DNA of 64,000 nucleotides from CAINDI01 sp037127585 (GTDB taxonomy: Bacteria; Verrucomicrobiota; Verrucomicrobiia; Palsa-1439): positions 1-64,000 of the forward strand of contig JBAXYB010000002.1 of NCBI GenBank assembly GCA_037127585.1. Reading direction: 5' to 3'. The notes under the pieces were generated by a model. The model was given only the letters and a program-made list of their open reading frames with translations, was not told where the DNA came from and searched no databases. Shown here piece by piece: positions 25,859 to 35,200 of this stretch (position 1 is its first letter; each line of letters opens with the position of its first letter). The position numbers and the translations under genes are program-made.

Positions 25859-26380
25859 TCACTTCCGCCAGAACGTGTCTTTCTGCCCGGCTTTATAATT
25901 CACCCACCGCGCCAACACGAACAGCGCATCACTGAGTCGGTTCAGATACGGAACAGCGAGACCGTCCGGCTTGAGTCGCACACAAAACCGCTCCGCGCGC
26001 CGGCAAACCGTCCGCGCCACGTGAAGTTGAGCCGCCGCCGGTGTTCCGCCCGGTAAGATGAATTCCCGGAGCGGACCAAGCTTGGCGTTGCACGCGTCCA
26101 TTAATTTCTCCAACGCGTCAATCTGCGATTGCCGGACCATGCCCGGCGCGCCGGCCAGTTCAGCCCCGAGATCAAAGAGATCATTTTGGATTCCGGCGAG
26201 GATGGCGTCGGTCTTCTTGTCGAGCTTACCGGCCCGGGCGACGCCAATAACGGAATTCAATTCATCAACCGTCCCGTACGCCCAGAGGCGCGGCGAATCC
26301 TTGCTGACGCGTTCGCCGTCGACCAAACCGGTATCCCCGGCGTCACCGGTGCGCGTATAGATTTTTGTGAGGCGTGGCAT
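25859..26380 (-). CDS. pduO: PduO-type cob(I)alamin adenosyltransferase
   Basis: 173 aa. KIYTRTGDAGDTGLVDGERV is the ATP-binding N-terminal motif of the PduO/MMAB family. RRAERFCVRL contains the conserved R-R-A-E-R helix and YLNRLSDALFVLARW the C-terminal signature. It converts cob(I)alamin to adenosylcobalamin, the cofactor required by the class II ribonucleotide reductase encoded nearby at 32293-35307. It is the last gene of the purD operon, starting directly after the cupin stop. Confidence 0.93.
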   Translation of the reverse strand: MPRLTKIYTRTGDAGDTGLVDGERVSKDSPRLWAYGTVDELNSVIGVARAGKLDKKTDAILAGIQNDLFDLGAELAGAPGMVRQSQIDALEKLMDACNAKLGPLREFILPGGTPAAAQLHVARTVCRRAERFCVRLKPDGLAVPYLNRLSDALFVLARWVNYKAGQKDTFWRK

Positions 26381-26731
26381 TTAGCACTTCTGAAACTTAG
26401 CCGGGATCAGGCACATGAACTTAAACGGCTTCTCCCCGGTATTCTTGAACTGATGCTTTTCGTCTGACGGAATGTAGAGAATGTCACCGGCCTGCAGCGC
26501 AACTTCCTGCCCCTCGCGCCAGACGGTGCCCACGCCTTCGGTGATATAAATTTCGTGCTCGTACGGGTGGTTGTGCAGCGGCGTATTCCCACCGGGGGCA
26601 ACGTCAAAAAACCGCATCGCCATGCTGGGCGCGCCATCGCGGGCGGTGATCGCGACTTGATAATGACAATCCTTCACGCCGTCCATCTCCACCCGCTCCG
26701 CCGGTATGTCTTTGAGGCTCGTGATTTTCAT
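26381..26731 (-). CDS. Small cupin-domain protein
   Basis: 116 aa, single cupin_2 barrel. Motif 1 is PLHNHPYEHEIYITEGVG (G-x5-H-x-H-x-E pattern), motif 2 GDILYIPSDEKHQFKN. The three histidines and a Glu suggest a bound metal. Function not assigned; such proteins act as dioxygenases, isomerases or sensors. It lies between the fusion gene (15 nt gap upstream) and the adenosyltransferase. Confidence 0.8.
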   Translation of the reverse strand: MKITSLKDIPAERVEMDGVKDCHYQVAITARDGAPSMAMRFFDVAPGGNTPLHNHPYEHEIYITEGVGTVWREGQEVALQAGDILYIPSDEKHQFKNTGEKPFKFMCLIPAKFQKC

Positions 26732-26746
26732 TTTGATTCCCCTGGC

Positions 26747-28921
26747 TTAGTACGGGAGGGGGAACCGGCCTGTCAGCGCTTTGACCTTGTCTTTCACCCG
26801 AGCTTGCACGGTCGTGTCAGCGGGGGCGAGGAGGACTTCGTCAATCAACGCGGCAATTTGTGTCATCTCGCCCACTTGCATCCCACGGGTCGTCATCGCG
26901 GGGGTGCCGATGCGGATGCCGCTGGTGACCGCGGGTTTTTCCGGGTCGAATGGGATCATGTTTTTGTTCACGGTGATGCCGGCGTGATCGAGGGCTTCTT
27001 GCGCGATCTTGCCGGTGAGTTTCTTCGGGCGCAGATCGACGAGCATCAGGTGATTATCGGTGCCGCCGCTGACGATCCGGTAGCCTTTTCCGGTCAGGGC
27101 CGCGGCGAGGGCCTGGGCATTCTTGACGACTTGCTGTTGGTAGGTCTTGAACTCCGGTTGCAGGGCTTCTTTGAAGCAAATGGCTTTGGCGGCAATGACG
27201 TGTTCGAGGGGGCCGCCTTGGATGCCGGGGAAGATTTGGGAGTTCACTGTTTTGGCGAGTCCTTCTTTGCAGAGTATCAACCCGCCGCGCGGGCCACGGA
27301 GGGTTTTGTGCGTCGTGGTCGTGACGATGTCCGCATACGGGACCGGGCTCGGATGGACTCCGGCCGCGACGAGGCCGGCAATGTGTGCCATGTCCACAAT
27401 CAAGGCTGCGCCGACTTCTTTGGCGATGGCAGCGAACGCGGCGAAATCGAGGATGCGCGGGTAAGCGCTGGCGCCGGCGATAATGATGCGCGGTTTTTCT
27501 GCGCGGGCAAGGCGCGCGAGTTCGTCCATGTCGATGCGTTCGTCCGTGGCGCTCAGGCCGTACGGGACGATGCGGAATAACTTGCCGGAGAAGTTGACCG
27601 GCGAACCGTGCGTCAGATGGCCGCCAAAATTCAGGCTCATCGCGAGAATGGTGTCGCCCGGTTTGGCGACGGCGAAGAACGCGGCCATGTTGGCTTGCGA
27701 ACCGGAGTGCGGCTGGACGTTGGCGTGTTCGGCGCCGAAGAGTTGTTTGGCGCGGTCGATGGCGAGCTGCTCGACGACGTCCACGCATTCACAGCCGCCG
27801 TAGTAACGCTTGCCGGGGTAGCCTTCGGCGTATTTGTTGGTGAGCACCGTGCCGGTGGCTTCGAGGATGGCCGGGGAGACGAAGTTCTCGCTGGCGATCA
27901 GTTCGATGTTGTCCTGCTGGCGTTGTTGCTCGTGCTGGATGGCGCCGAAGATCTCGGGGTCGACTTGCTCGATGGCTGAGGTTTTGTTTTTTAGTGGTGT
28001 GGGTGGGTTGTCCATTTTCTTTACGCGCCGCTCGTGGCGGCCTCCTTCAAATTCGGTTTTGAGCCAGGCTTCGAGTATCAATGTCGCCTTGGCGTCGTTC
28101 ATTTCCAAGGCGGAGAGGACGAGAATGTTGGCGTCGTTGTGTTCGCGGCTCAGTTTCGCCCAGTGCTCGTCGTTGACCAGCGCCGCGCGGGCGCCGATGA
28201 CGCGGTTGGCGGCGATGCTCATGCCGATGCCGCTTTTGCAGATGAGCACGCCGCGGTCGAAGTTGCCGGTGGCCACTTCGCGGGCGACGACGAACGCGTA
28301 ATCGGGATAGTCCACAGCATCCGTCGAGTGGGTGCCGAAATCGGCGAATTGATATCCGTGTTGCACGAGCCAGTCTTTGACGGTTTCTTTCATCGCGACG
28401 CCCCCATGGTCGGCGGCGACGGCCACGCGGGTGACTTGCCGGGGCTTGGGGGATTCGCGGTGCACTTCGGTGCCTTTGATGAATTCCAAAATGCTCGGCA
28501 ACGCCTGCTGGATCTGGTCACGGGTGCGCCGATAGACGTCGAGCGATTGGCCAATCGGATCGGACACGTCTCGGCCAATGACTTCGGCGTCCTCGAATTC
28601 CCGCAGCAGAAAAGTTTTTTCGGCCGCGCTCGGATAAAACGCTTGGATCGTGTCCTGTTGTTGCCGGGTCATCGTAAAGATGAAGTCAGCGGCTTCGACC
28701 AACGGGACACGCAACGACTGGCTGACGTGGCTGGCAATGTCCAACCCGATTTCAGCCATCGCTTGCACGGACTCCGGGCTGGCCAGTTGGCCATCGAGCG
28801 CGCCAATGCCGGCGGACGCGACCCGGTAGTTTGGATTATTACCCAACGCAGCGCGCAACAACCCCTCCGCCATCGGGCTGCGACAGACGTTGCCGGTGCA
28901 GATAAAGAGGATCGTTTTCAT
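26747..28921 (-). CDS. glyA: Three-domain fusion: LMW protein tyrosine phosphatase - RpiB - serine hydroxymethyltransferase
   Basis: One uninterrupted 724-codon frame. Residues 1-155: low-molecular-weight phosphatase with the C-x5-R-S loop CTGNVCRSP (Cys8, Arg14) and the acid Asp region near SDPIG. Residues 163-300: RpiB/LacAB sugar-phosphate isomerase (VAVAADHGG, GVLICKSGIGMSIAAN with Cys228). Residues 315-724: serine hydroxymethyltransferase (LIASENFVSP, PLP lysine K539 in TTTTHKTLRGPRGG). All three active sites look intact. An internal ATG at 28015 (residue 303, MDNPPTPL) could start a separate SHMT; the nearest AAGGAGG lies about 23 nt upstream, too far to be convincing. SHMT makes glycine and methylene-THF, which feeds purD-type purine synthesis in the same operon. 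The start overlaps the upstream stop (ATGA). Confidence 0.88.
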   Translation of the reverse strand: MKTILFICTGNVCRSPMAEGLLRAALGNNPNYRVASAGIGALDGQLASPESVQAMAEIGLDIASHVSQSLRVPLVEAADFIFTMTRQQQDTIQAFYPSAAEKTFLLREFEDAEVIGRDVSDPIGQSLDVYRRTRDQIQQALPSILEFIKGTEVHRESPKPRQVTRVAVAADHGGVAMKETVKDWLVQHGYQFADFGTHSTDAVDYPDYAFVVAREVATGNFDRGVLICKSGIGMSIAANRVIGARAALVNDEHWAKLSREHNDANILVLSALEMNDAKATLILEAWLKTEFEGGRHERRVKKMDNPPTPLKNKTSAIEQVDPEIFGAIQHEQQRQQDNIELIASENFVSPAILEATGTVLTNKYAEGYPGKRYYGGCECVDVVEQLAIDRAKQLFGAEHANVQPHSGSQANMAAFFAVAKPGDTILAMSLNFGGHLTHGSPVNFSGKLFRIVPYGLSATDERIDMDELARLARAEKPRIIIAGASAYPRILDFAAFAAIAKEVGAALIVDMAHIAGLVAAGVHPSPVPYADIVTTTTHKTLRGPRGGLILCKEGLAKTVNSQIFPGIQGGPLEHVIAAKAICFKEALQPEFKTYQQQVVKNAQALAAALTGKGYRIVSGGTDNHLMLVDLRPKKLTGKIAQEALDHAGITVNKNMIPFDPEKPAVTSGIRIGTPAMTTRGMQVGEMTQIAALIDEVLLAPADTTVQARVKDKVKALTGRFPLPY

Positions 28922-30168
28922 CGCCAGGACAAGAGCACGCGAATGCCTTTCAAAATATCGACCGCCCGCTGCAACACGATGTCGCGGACCGTCTGCAAGT
29001 CGCCATCTTCCTCAGTCGTGCCGAGCGCCAACGCGTTCGTCGCCAGACCGGATTGTCCGCCGAGCTTGAGGGCCGGCGACTCGATGCGGTCGCCGCGAAA
29101 AGCCTTCACCAGTTCCGCCTCGGAATAGCCCTTCTTCTTCACGCGCGCCTGCAAGCTGGCGGTCAGCGTCATGTTCGTTTGCAAATTAAACACCACCTCG
29201 TGCTCGGTCTGCGGATCGATCTTCACCATGATATCGGGAATCAATCCGCCGGGAAAAGTCGCGCCGCCTTTGGGAAACGAAATCTTTGCCGTGGCCAGCC
29301 GGAGCACGCGGCCGTCGGACAGCTTCACATCTTCCCAAGCGACCGGTAAGCCCGAGGTCGGTCCGCCAATCACAATCCCGCGATCCTGAGCGCGTAACGC
29401 GCCGACGAGGACTTCGGCGCTGCCGCGCGTGTCCCCGTTGACCAACAACATCAACGGCGCGTTCGCCAATTCGCTGGCCAACGTCTTGGGCGCCTCGACG
29501 GTGTGAAACACTTGCGGTTCGCCAGTGGATTGCTTCAGTTGGAACACCTCCACGCCCGCCGTCAGAAACCGGCTCGCGACGATGGCCGCCGCGGCATAAT
29601 TCGTTCCGTCAGCAAACCGCAGATCGAGAATGTAGCCGGTCACCTTGGCATCGGCGAATTTCTTAAACTCGGTATCCAACGCCAGCGCTGTCTCCGGCGT
29701 CACGTCGACGAGGCGAATGTAGCCGATGTCCGGCTGAATGGCCTCGACCCGCGCCAGCGGCTCGTGTGTGAGATCGACAGTCGGCGTGACCACAGTGGAA
29801 TTCGAGGCCGCTTCCTCCGCGGTGAGCAACTTCGCCCCCGCCCCGAGCATCTGCAGCAGGCCGGCCACCGAAGCAGCATTCAGCTTCTTCGCATCCAGCG
29901 TCTCGCGGTCAACATAGTGTTGCTTGAGCACGTCGATGAGTTCACCCGCCGGCAAGCCTGGCGTTTCCGCGATCAGTCCGAACCCTTTTGTCGGCACGGG
30001 TGGCTCATCGGTAATCGCACGCGGTTTGCCATCACGACTCTTGAGAACATCCATCGGTCCGATTTTTGCCGGCATCTGCGGTGTCTCAGGAGTCACACTG
30101 GGCTCGTCTCCATGACCGGTAACGGTCAGCAGCAGTGCCAATAGGCTAAGGAAAAGTTTATGTTTCAT
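28918..30168 (-). CDS. Secreted S41-peptidase-like protein lacking catalytic residues
   Basis: 416 aa with a signal peptide (MKHKLFLSLLALLLTVTGHG). The fold resembles C-terminal processing peptidases: GYIRLVDVTP, GYILDLRFADGTNY, LMLLVNGDTRGSAEVLVGAL and GIVIGGPTSG align with the S41 core. Where S41 enzymes have the nucleophile Ser three residues before Glu, there is Gly (G249-S-A-E252). Where the catalytic Lys sits in the following G-x-x-T-x-G-K loop, there is Leu274. So it is probably a non-catalytic binding protein of the periplasm. It lies between purD and the fusion gene with 4-nt overlaps on both sides. Confidence 0.65.
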   Translation of the reverse strand: MKHKLFLSLLALLLTVTGHGDEPSVTPETPQMPAKIGPMDVLKSRDGKPRAITDEPPVPTKGFGLIAETPGLPAGELIDVLKQHYVDRETLDAKKLNAASVAGLLQMLGAGAKLLTAEEAASNSTVVTPTVDLTHEPLARVEAIQPDIGYIRLVDVTPETALALDTEFKKFADAKVTGYILDLRFADGTNYAAAAIVASRFLTAGVEVFQLKQSTGEPQVFHTVEAPKTLASELANAPLMLLVNGDTRGSAEVLVGALRAQDRGIVIGGPTSGLPVAWEDVKLSDGRVLRLATAKISFPKGGATFPGGLIPDIMVKIDPQTEHEVVFNLQTNMTLTASLQARVKKKGYSEAELVKAFRGDRIESPALKLGGQSGLATNALALGTTEEDGDLQTVRDIVLQRAVDILKGIRVLLSWR

Positions 30169-31397
30169 TTATGTCGTGCCGCGATGTCGCGGCGATAATG
30201 CGCGCCCTCGAAGTGAATCAACTCCACGCCCGCATACGCGCGCTGCACCGCTTCCGTAATGTTCGCGCCGAGGCCGGTCACGCCGAGGACCCGGCCGCCG
30301 TCAGTCACCAACGTGTCGCCAACCTGCTTCGTGCCGGCGTGAAACACGGTGACGTTAGCCAACTTACCGGCCTCTTTCAACCCGTCAATCACTTTCCCGC
30401 GTTCATAGTTACCGGGATAACCGCCGGCCGTCATGACCACGCACGCCGCCGCCCCGGGCTTCCATTTCACCGTAAATTTATCGAGCGTCCCGGCCGCCGT
30501 CGCGAGACAGGCTTCCACGAGATCAAAATCCATCCGCGGCACCACCACTTGCGTCTCCGGGTCGCCGAACCGGCAGTTGAACTCAATGACCTGCGGCCCC
30601 GTCTTCGTCAACATCAGCCCGGCATAGAGCACGCCCCGGTAATCAATGCCGTCGGCTTTCAACCCGGCCAATGTGCGCGCGAAAATATCTGTGGCATCCA
30701 CCGGTATCCCCATCGGCGAATACGCCCCCATCCCCCCGGTATTCAACCCGGTATCATTGTCGCCGACGCGTTTGTGATCTTGGGCCGGCACGAGGATCTT
30801 GAAGTTCTGACCGTCCACCAACGCCATCACGCTGGCTTCTTCGCCGACGAGACAATCTTCGATGACGACCTGCGCGCCGGCATCGCCGAACACGCGTTTC
30901 TCCATGATGTCGGTAATGGCTTGTTCGGCTTCCGCCACGGTCTTGGCAACGATGACGCCTTTGCCGGCGGCGAGACCGTCGGCTTTGACGACAATCGGCG
31001 CACCGTGTTGGCGGACGTAAGCGCGGGCGGCGGCCGGTTGGTCGAAGATGCCGGCGGCGGCGGTTGGGATGCCGTGTTTTAAGAGGAAGCGTTTCGAGAA
31101 AACTTTACTGCCTTCGAGTTGCGCTGCGGCTTGGGTCGGGCCGAAAATCCGGAGTCCGCGAGCGTGAAATGCGTCGGCGATGCCGGCGCAGAGGGGCACT
31201 TCGGGGCCGACGACGGTAAGATCAATTTGGTTTTCGGCAGCGAAGGCGACCGGATCGGTCAGGGTCACGCATTCGGCAAGTTGCGCGATACCGGGGTTAC
31301 CGGGGGCGCAGTATAGTTTTGTGTCGTGCCGGCTTTGGGCCAGCTTCCACACCAAAGCATGTTCGCGGCCGCCGCCGCCAATAACCAAAACCTTCAT
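30165..31397 (-). CDS. purD: Phosphoribosylamine-glycine ligase
   Basis: 410 aa ATP-grasp enzyme that joins glycine to 5-phosphoribosylamine in purine synthesis. MKVLVIGGGGREHALVWKL is the N-terminal signature. ATP-grasp residues lie in VVKADGLAAGKGVIVAKTVA, and NCRFGDPETQ is the metal-binding motif. First gene of a five-gene operon: purD, S41-like, phosphatase-RpiB-SHMT, cupin, pduO. Confidence 0.97.
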   Translation of the reverse strand: MKVLVIGGGGREHALVWKLAQSRHDTKLYCAPGNPGIAQLAECVTLTDPVAFAAENQIDLTVVGPEVPLCAGIADAFHARGLRIFGPTQAAAQLEGSKVFSKRFLLKHGIPTAAAGIFDQPAAARAYVRQHGAPIVVKADGLAAGKGVIVAKTVAEAEQAITDIMEKRVFGDAGAQVVIEDCLVGEEASVMALVDGQNFKILVPAQDHKRVGDNDTGLNTGGMGAYSPMGIPVDATDIFARTLAGLKADGIDYRGVLYAGLMLTKTGPQVIEFNCRFGDPETQVVVPRMDFDLVEACLATAAGTLDKFTVKWKPGAAACVVMTAGGYPGNYERGKVIDGLKEAGKLANVTVFHAGTKQVGDTLVTDGGRVLGVTGLGANITEAVQRAYAGVELIHFEGAHYRRDIAARHK

Positions 31398-31411
31398 AAA
31401 CTCGCGGCGGC

Positions 31412-31440
31412 ACTGTAGGAGAGTGCAGCAACTGGGTCAA
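31412..31440 (-). promoter_or_regulatory. Putative sigma-70 promoter of the purD operon
   Basis: On the minus strand TTGACC (31435-31440), a 17-bp spacer and TACAGT (31412-31417), ending 14 nt before the purD ATG. It directly abuts the 3' end of the upstream secreted-protein gene. Confidence 0.5.
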
Positions 31441-32166
31441 CTACTTGGTTTTTGGTTTCTCAGCTTGGAGCGTGGTGCCTTTGTCGTTTTCGTCTTTGCC
31501 ACGGAGAACCAGCCGATTGGCCTTCTTGGAGACTTTGCCGATGAAGGCGGCTTGCAAGGTGCTTGTCCCAAAATTACTGATCGTGTAACCGGCGGCGTTG
31601 CGGTCGGTGGTGACGAGCACGGCACCGGACAGCGCGAACGAGCCGTTGTTGTCGATGCCGTTGCCGTTGAGATCGAACCAGCCCGGCACGTTGTTCGTTG
31701 AGGGCGTGAGGGTGAATGTTTCGAGAGTCTTTTTGCCGTCAGATTCGACGGAGGCGGTCCAACTGCCGCTTAGGTCCGGGATAGGGCCGGGGGCGGGCGC
31801 TTTGAATTTCTGCGGGCCATGCGTGGTTTTAACGTGGCCGACAAATCCGCCATTGCCGCGCACGCGGCCTTCAATGATGCCGGCTTGGCTGCCGCCTTCG
31901 ACGAATTCGGTGAAGCCGCCGACGATGTCGCCGTTGGCGTCGTTGTCCCAGGTTCCGGCAATGGTAAACGGGCCGAGCGCATCGAGCGAGATCCCGTAGC
32001 CGGTCGAGGTGAAGTCATTCGCAAAGGTCAGAAAGATCACGCCGCGATCTTGACCGAGAACGGTGATTTGCCACGGGGCGGCGGGTGCCACACCGGCAAT
32101 TGATTGTGCGGTCACCAATAAACTAACCGCGGTCCCCAAAACTAATCCATAAATATATTTACGCAT
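31441..32166 (-). CDS. Secreted protein of unknown function
   Basis: 241 aa with a clear signal peptide (MRKYIYGLVLGTAVSLLVTA, cleavage probably after QSIAG). The mature part is Gly/Asn/Asp-rich and predicted beta, with two similar lobes: GPFTIAGTWDNDANGDIVGG near the centre and LNGNGIDNNGSFALSGAV near the C-terminus. Each looks like a lipocalin- or YceI-like strand repeat. I do not recognise a family. It stands alone between nrdJ and purD, preceded by the nrdJ terminator. Confidence 0.7.
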   Translation of the reverse strand: MRKYIYGLVLGTAVSLLVTAQSIAGVAPAAPWQITVLGQDRGVIFLTFANDFTSTGYGISLDALGPFTIAGTWDNDANGDIVGGFTEFVEGGSQAGIIEGRVRGNGGFVGHVKTTHGPQKFKAPAPGPIPDLSGSWTASVESDGKKTLETFTLTPSTNNVPGWFDLNGNGIDNNGSFALSGAVLVTTDRNAAGYTISNFGTSTLQAAFIGKVSKKANRLVLRGKDENDKGTTLQAEKPKTK

Positions 32167-32231
32167 CTGTTGCTGGCCTCCATTCCAGCGAAGACAGTCG
32201 TAAAAAAGCCGATTTTGGGGGCAATTGCAAT

Positions 32232-32269
32232 CTCAAAAACAACAAACCCCGAGCTAGGCCCGGGGTTTG
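32232..32269 (-). terminator. Rho-independent terminator of nrdJ
   Basis: Perfect 9-bp stem CAAACCCCG (32243-32251) and CGGGGTTTG (32261-32269). In minus-strand RNA it is followed by TTGTTTTTG. It lies 24 nt after the nrdJ stop. Confidence 0.85.
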
Positions 32270-32292
32270 TGTGTTGGGATTGTGCTGGGTGT

Positions 32293-35200
32293 TTAGGAAC
32301 AGCCCATGGAGTTGCCACAGTTCAGGCACTTGTAGCACGCGCCGTTGCGGACGGTGATCGCGCCGCAGGTGTCGCAGGTCGGGGCATCGGTCATGAAGTG
32401 CGCGATGGTTTTGCTCAGGGCTTGGACGCTGGTCAACGGCCGGGCGGCGACTTCGCCGGTCTGTTCCAGATCCTGGACGGGCCGGTTGACGGCTTTTTGC
32501 TCTTGTTCGGCGACTTCTTTGAGTGGCAATTCGGTCTGGCCGGCGTTGGGCGAGTTGGCTTCGCGGTAGCCGGGGATGAACTGGCAAGCCAGCCAACGGA
32601 AGAGGTAGTCGGTGATCGACTTGGCAATCGGAATGTCCGGGTTCTTCGTGAAGCCGGACGGTTCGAACCGTTGGTGGGCGAATTTTTTGACGAGCGTTTC
32701 GAGCGGCACGCCGTATTGAAACGCCATGCTGACGAGGGTGCCGATGGTGTCCATGAGGCCGCCGATGGTCGAGCCTTCTTTGGCCATGGTGATGAACAAC
32801 TCGCCGGGGGTGCCGTCTTCGTAGAGCCCGACGGTGATGTAGCCTTCGTGGCCGGCAATGTCGAATTTGTGCGTGACCGCCTGCCGCGTGTCCGGCAACC
32901 GATGGCGCAGGGGCGCGGCGGCGCGGGTGCGCAGTTCGTTAATTTCGGAATCGAGTTCGAGGATGCGCGATTTGAGTTCGTCCGTTTCCTGAACGGTCGG
33001 GGCGGGCTTGCCGCTGTTGGTCTTGGACGTGTTGAGAGGCTGGGAACGTTTCGAGCCGTCCCGGTAGATCGCAACCGCCTTGAGGCCGAGCTTCCAGCCT
33101 TCAATGTACGTCTGCATGATGTCGTCAACCGTGGCGTCCTGGGGCATGTTGACGGTCTTGGAGATGGCGCCGCTGAGGAACGGTTGCGCCGCGGCCATCA
33201 TCTTGAGGTGCGCCAGATAATGGATGGTGCGTTTGCCTTTGGCGGGTTTGAACGCGCAGTCGAACACCGGCAGGTGTTTGTCTTGCAGATCCGGCGCGCC
33301 TTCGATGGTGTCGTTCGCGTCGACGAACTTCACAATGTCGGTGATCTGGGACTCGCTGTAGCCGAGTTTGCGCAAGGCCATCGGCACGGTCCGGTTGACG
33401 ATTTTCAGCATCCCGCCGCCGGCGAGGAGTTTGTATTTCACGAGCGCGATGTCGGGTTCGACGCCGGTGGTGTCGCAGTCCATCATGAACGCGATCGTGC
33501 CGGTCGGCGCGAGGACGGTGACTTGGGAGTTGCGATAGCCGTACCGGCGACCGAGCTCGACGGCTTCGTCGCCACAACGTTGCGCGGCAGCCCGGAGGTA
33601 GTCGGGGCAGCTCGGGTGAATGCGTTTCACGGAGTCGCGATGTTGTTCCATGACTTGGAGCATCGGCTCGCGGTTCTTCTCGAAGCCTTCAAACGCGCCG
33701 AGCTTCTCGGCGATCCGTGCGGATTGCACGTAGGCTTGGAGGTGGATGATGGCCGTCAACGCGCCGGCAATGGAGCGTCCTTCGTCGCTGTCGTAGGGCA
33801 GACCGAGCGCCATGAGCAGCGAACCGAGGTTCGCGTAGCCGAGACCGAGCGGGCGGAAGAGATGGCTGTTCTGCGCGATGTCATTGGTCGGATAACTCGC
33901 GTTATCGACCATGATTTCCTGGGCGGTAATGAAGATTTCAGCGGCGGCTTTGTAGCGTTCGACATCAAAGGTGCCGTCGTCGCGGAGGAACTTCATCAAA
34001 TTCAGCGAGGCGAGGTTGCACGCGCTGTTGTCGAGGAACATGTACTCGGAGCACGGGTTGCTGGAGTTGATCGGTGCGGTGTTTTTGCAGGTGTGCCAGC
34101 GTTGGATGGTGTCCTCGTACTGGACGCCGGGATCGCCGCAGGTCCACGTGCCTTCGGCGATGCCTTGCATCAACTCGCGGGCTTTGTACGTCGGGCCGGG
34201 CTTGCTGGGGTCGGTGACCCAGTGGGTCGTCCAATCCTTGTCGTCGATGACGGCGCGCATGAACTCGTCGGTCACGCGGACGCTGAGGTTTTCATTTTGG
34301 AACGAGACGGAGCCGTAGGCGTCCCCGTTGAAGTCGCCCGAATAGCCGGCTTCAATCAACGACCACGCTTTCCGCTCTTCCTTCGGCTTGGCTTCGATGA
34401 AGTCCTTGATGTCCGGATGCCAGACTTTCAAGGTGTTCATCTTCGCCGCGCGCCGGGTCTTGCCGCCCGATTTCACCACGCTGGCGATCGAATCGAACAC
34501 GCGCAGGAACGACATCGGCCCGCTCGGCCGGCCGCCGCCGGACAGTTTCTCGCGCCGGCTGCGCAACGTGGAGAGATCGGTGCCGGTGCCGCTGCCATAC
34601 TTGAAGAGCATCGCTTCGGCCCGCGCCAATTCCATGATGTCTTCCATCGTGTCGCCCACCGATTGGATGAAACAGGCTGAGCACTGCGGATACTCGTATT
34701 GCGTGGTGGCCTGTTTGATCTGGTTTGTCTGGCGGTCGAAGCAGAAGTTACCGGGGCCGCTGTTTTTCCCGATGTGATATTCGTGATAGAGACCGCAGTT
34801 GAACCAGACCGGCGAGTTAAACGAGCCGTACTGGTTGACGCACAACCAGGTCAACTCGTCATAGAACGCATCGGCGTCCTTATCGCTGGCGAAATAGCCC
34901 TGCGCGCGACCCCAGTCTGAGACGGTGTTAGTGACGCGGTGGACGAGTTGCCGGACGCTGTGCTCGCGTTCGCTGGTGCCGTTCTCGCCGTAGAAATATT
35001 TTGAGACCACGACCTTCGTCGCGAGAATCGACCAGTTCTTCGGCACTTCGACGTTGTCCTGTTTGAAGATCGTCTTGCCGGCGTCATCGGTAATCTCGGC
35101 TTTGCGGCGTTCCCATTCGAGTTCGTCGAACGGTTTCACGCCGGCCCGACTGAAAACGCGCGGCACAATTAGCCCATTTTTCTTGGCGCTCGGTTTGGAT

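Noticed and set aside
32243..32269. The nrdJ hairpin as a REP-family member
   Set aside because: It has a perfect stem and a T run on the minus strand immediately after nrdJ, which is a standard terminator; it lacks GGAG or GTAG.
32170..34680. 836-codon open frame on the plus strand opposite nrdJ
   Set aside because: It mirrors nrdJ, is composed of low-complexity Arg/Gly/Val/Asp sequence and has no domain; it also crosses the nrdJ terminator.
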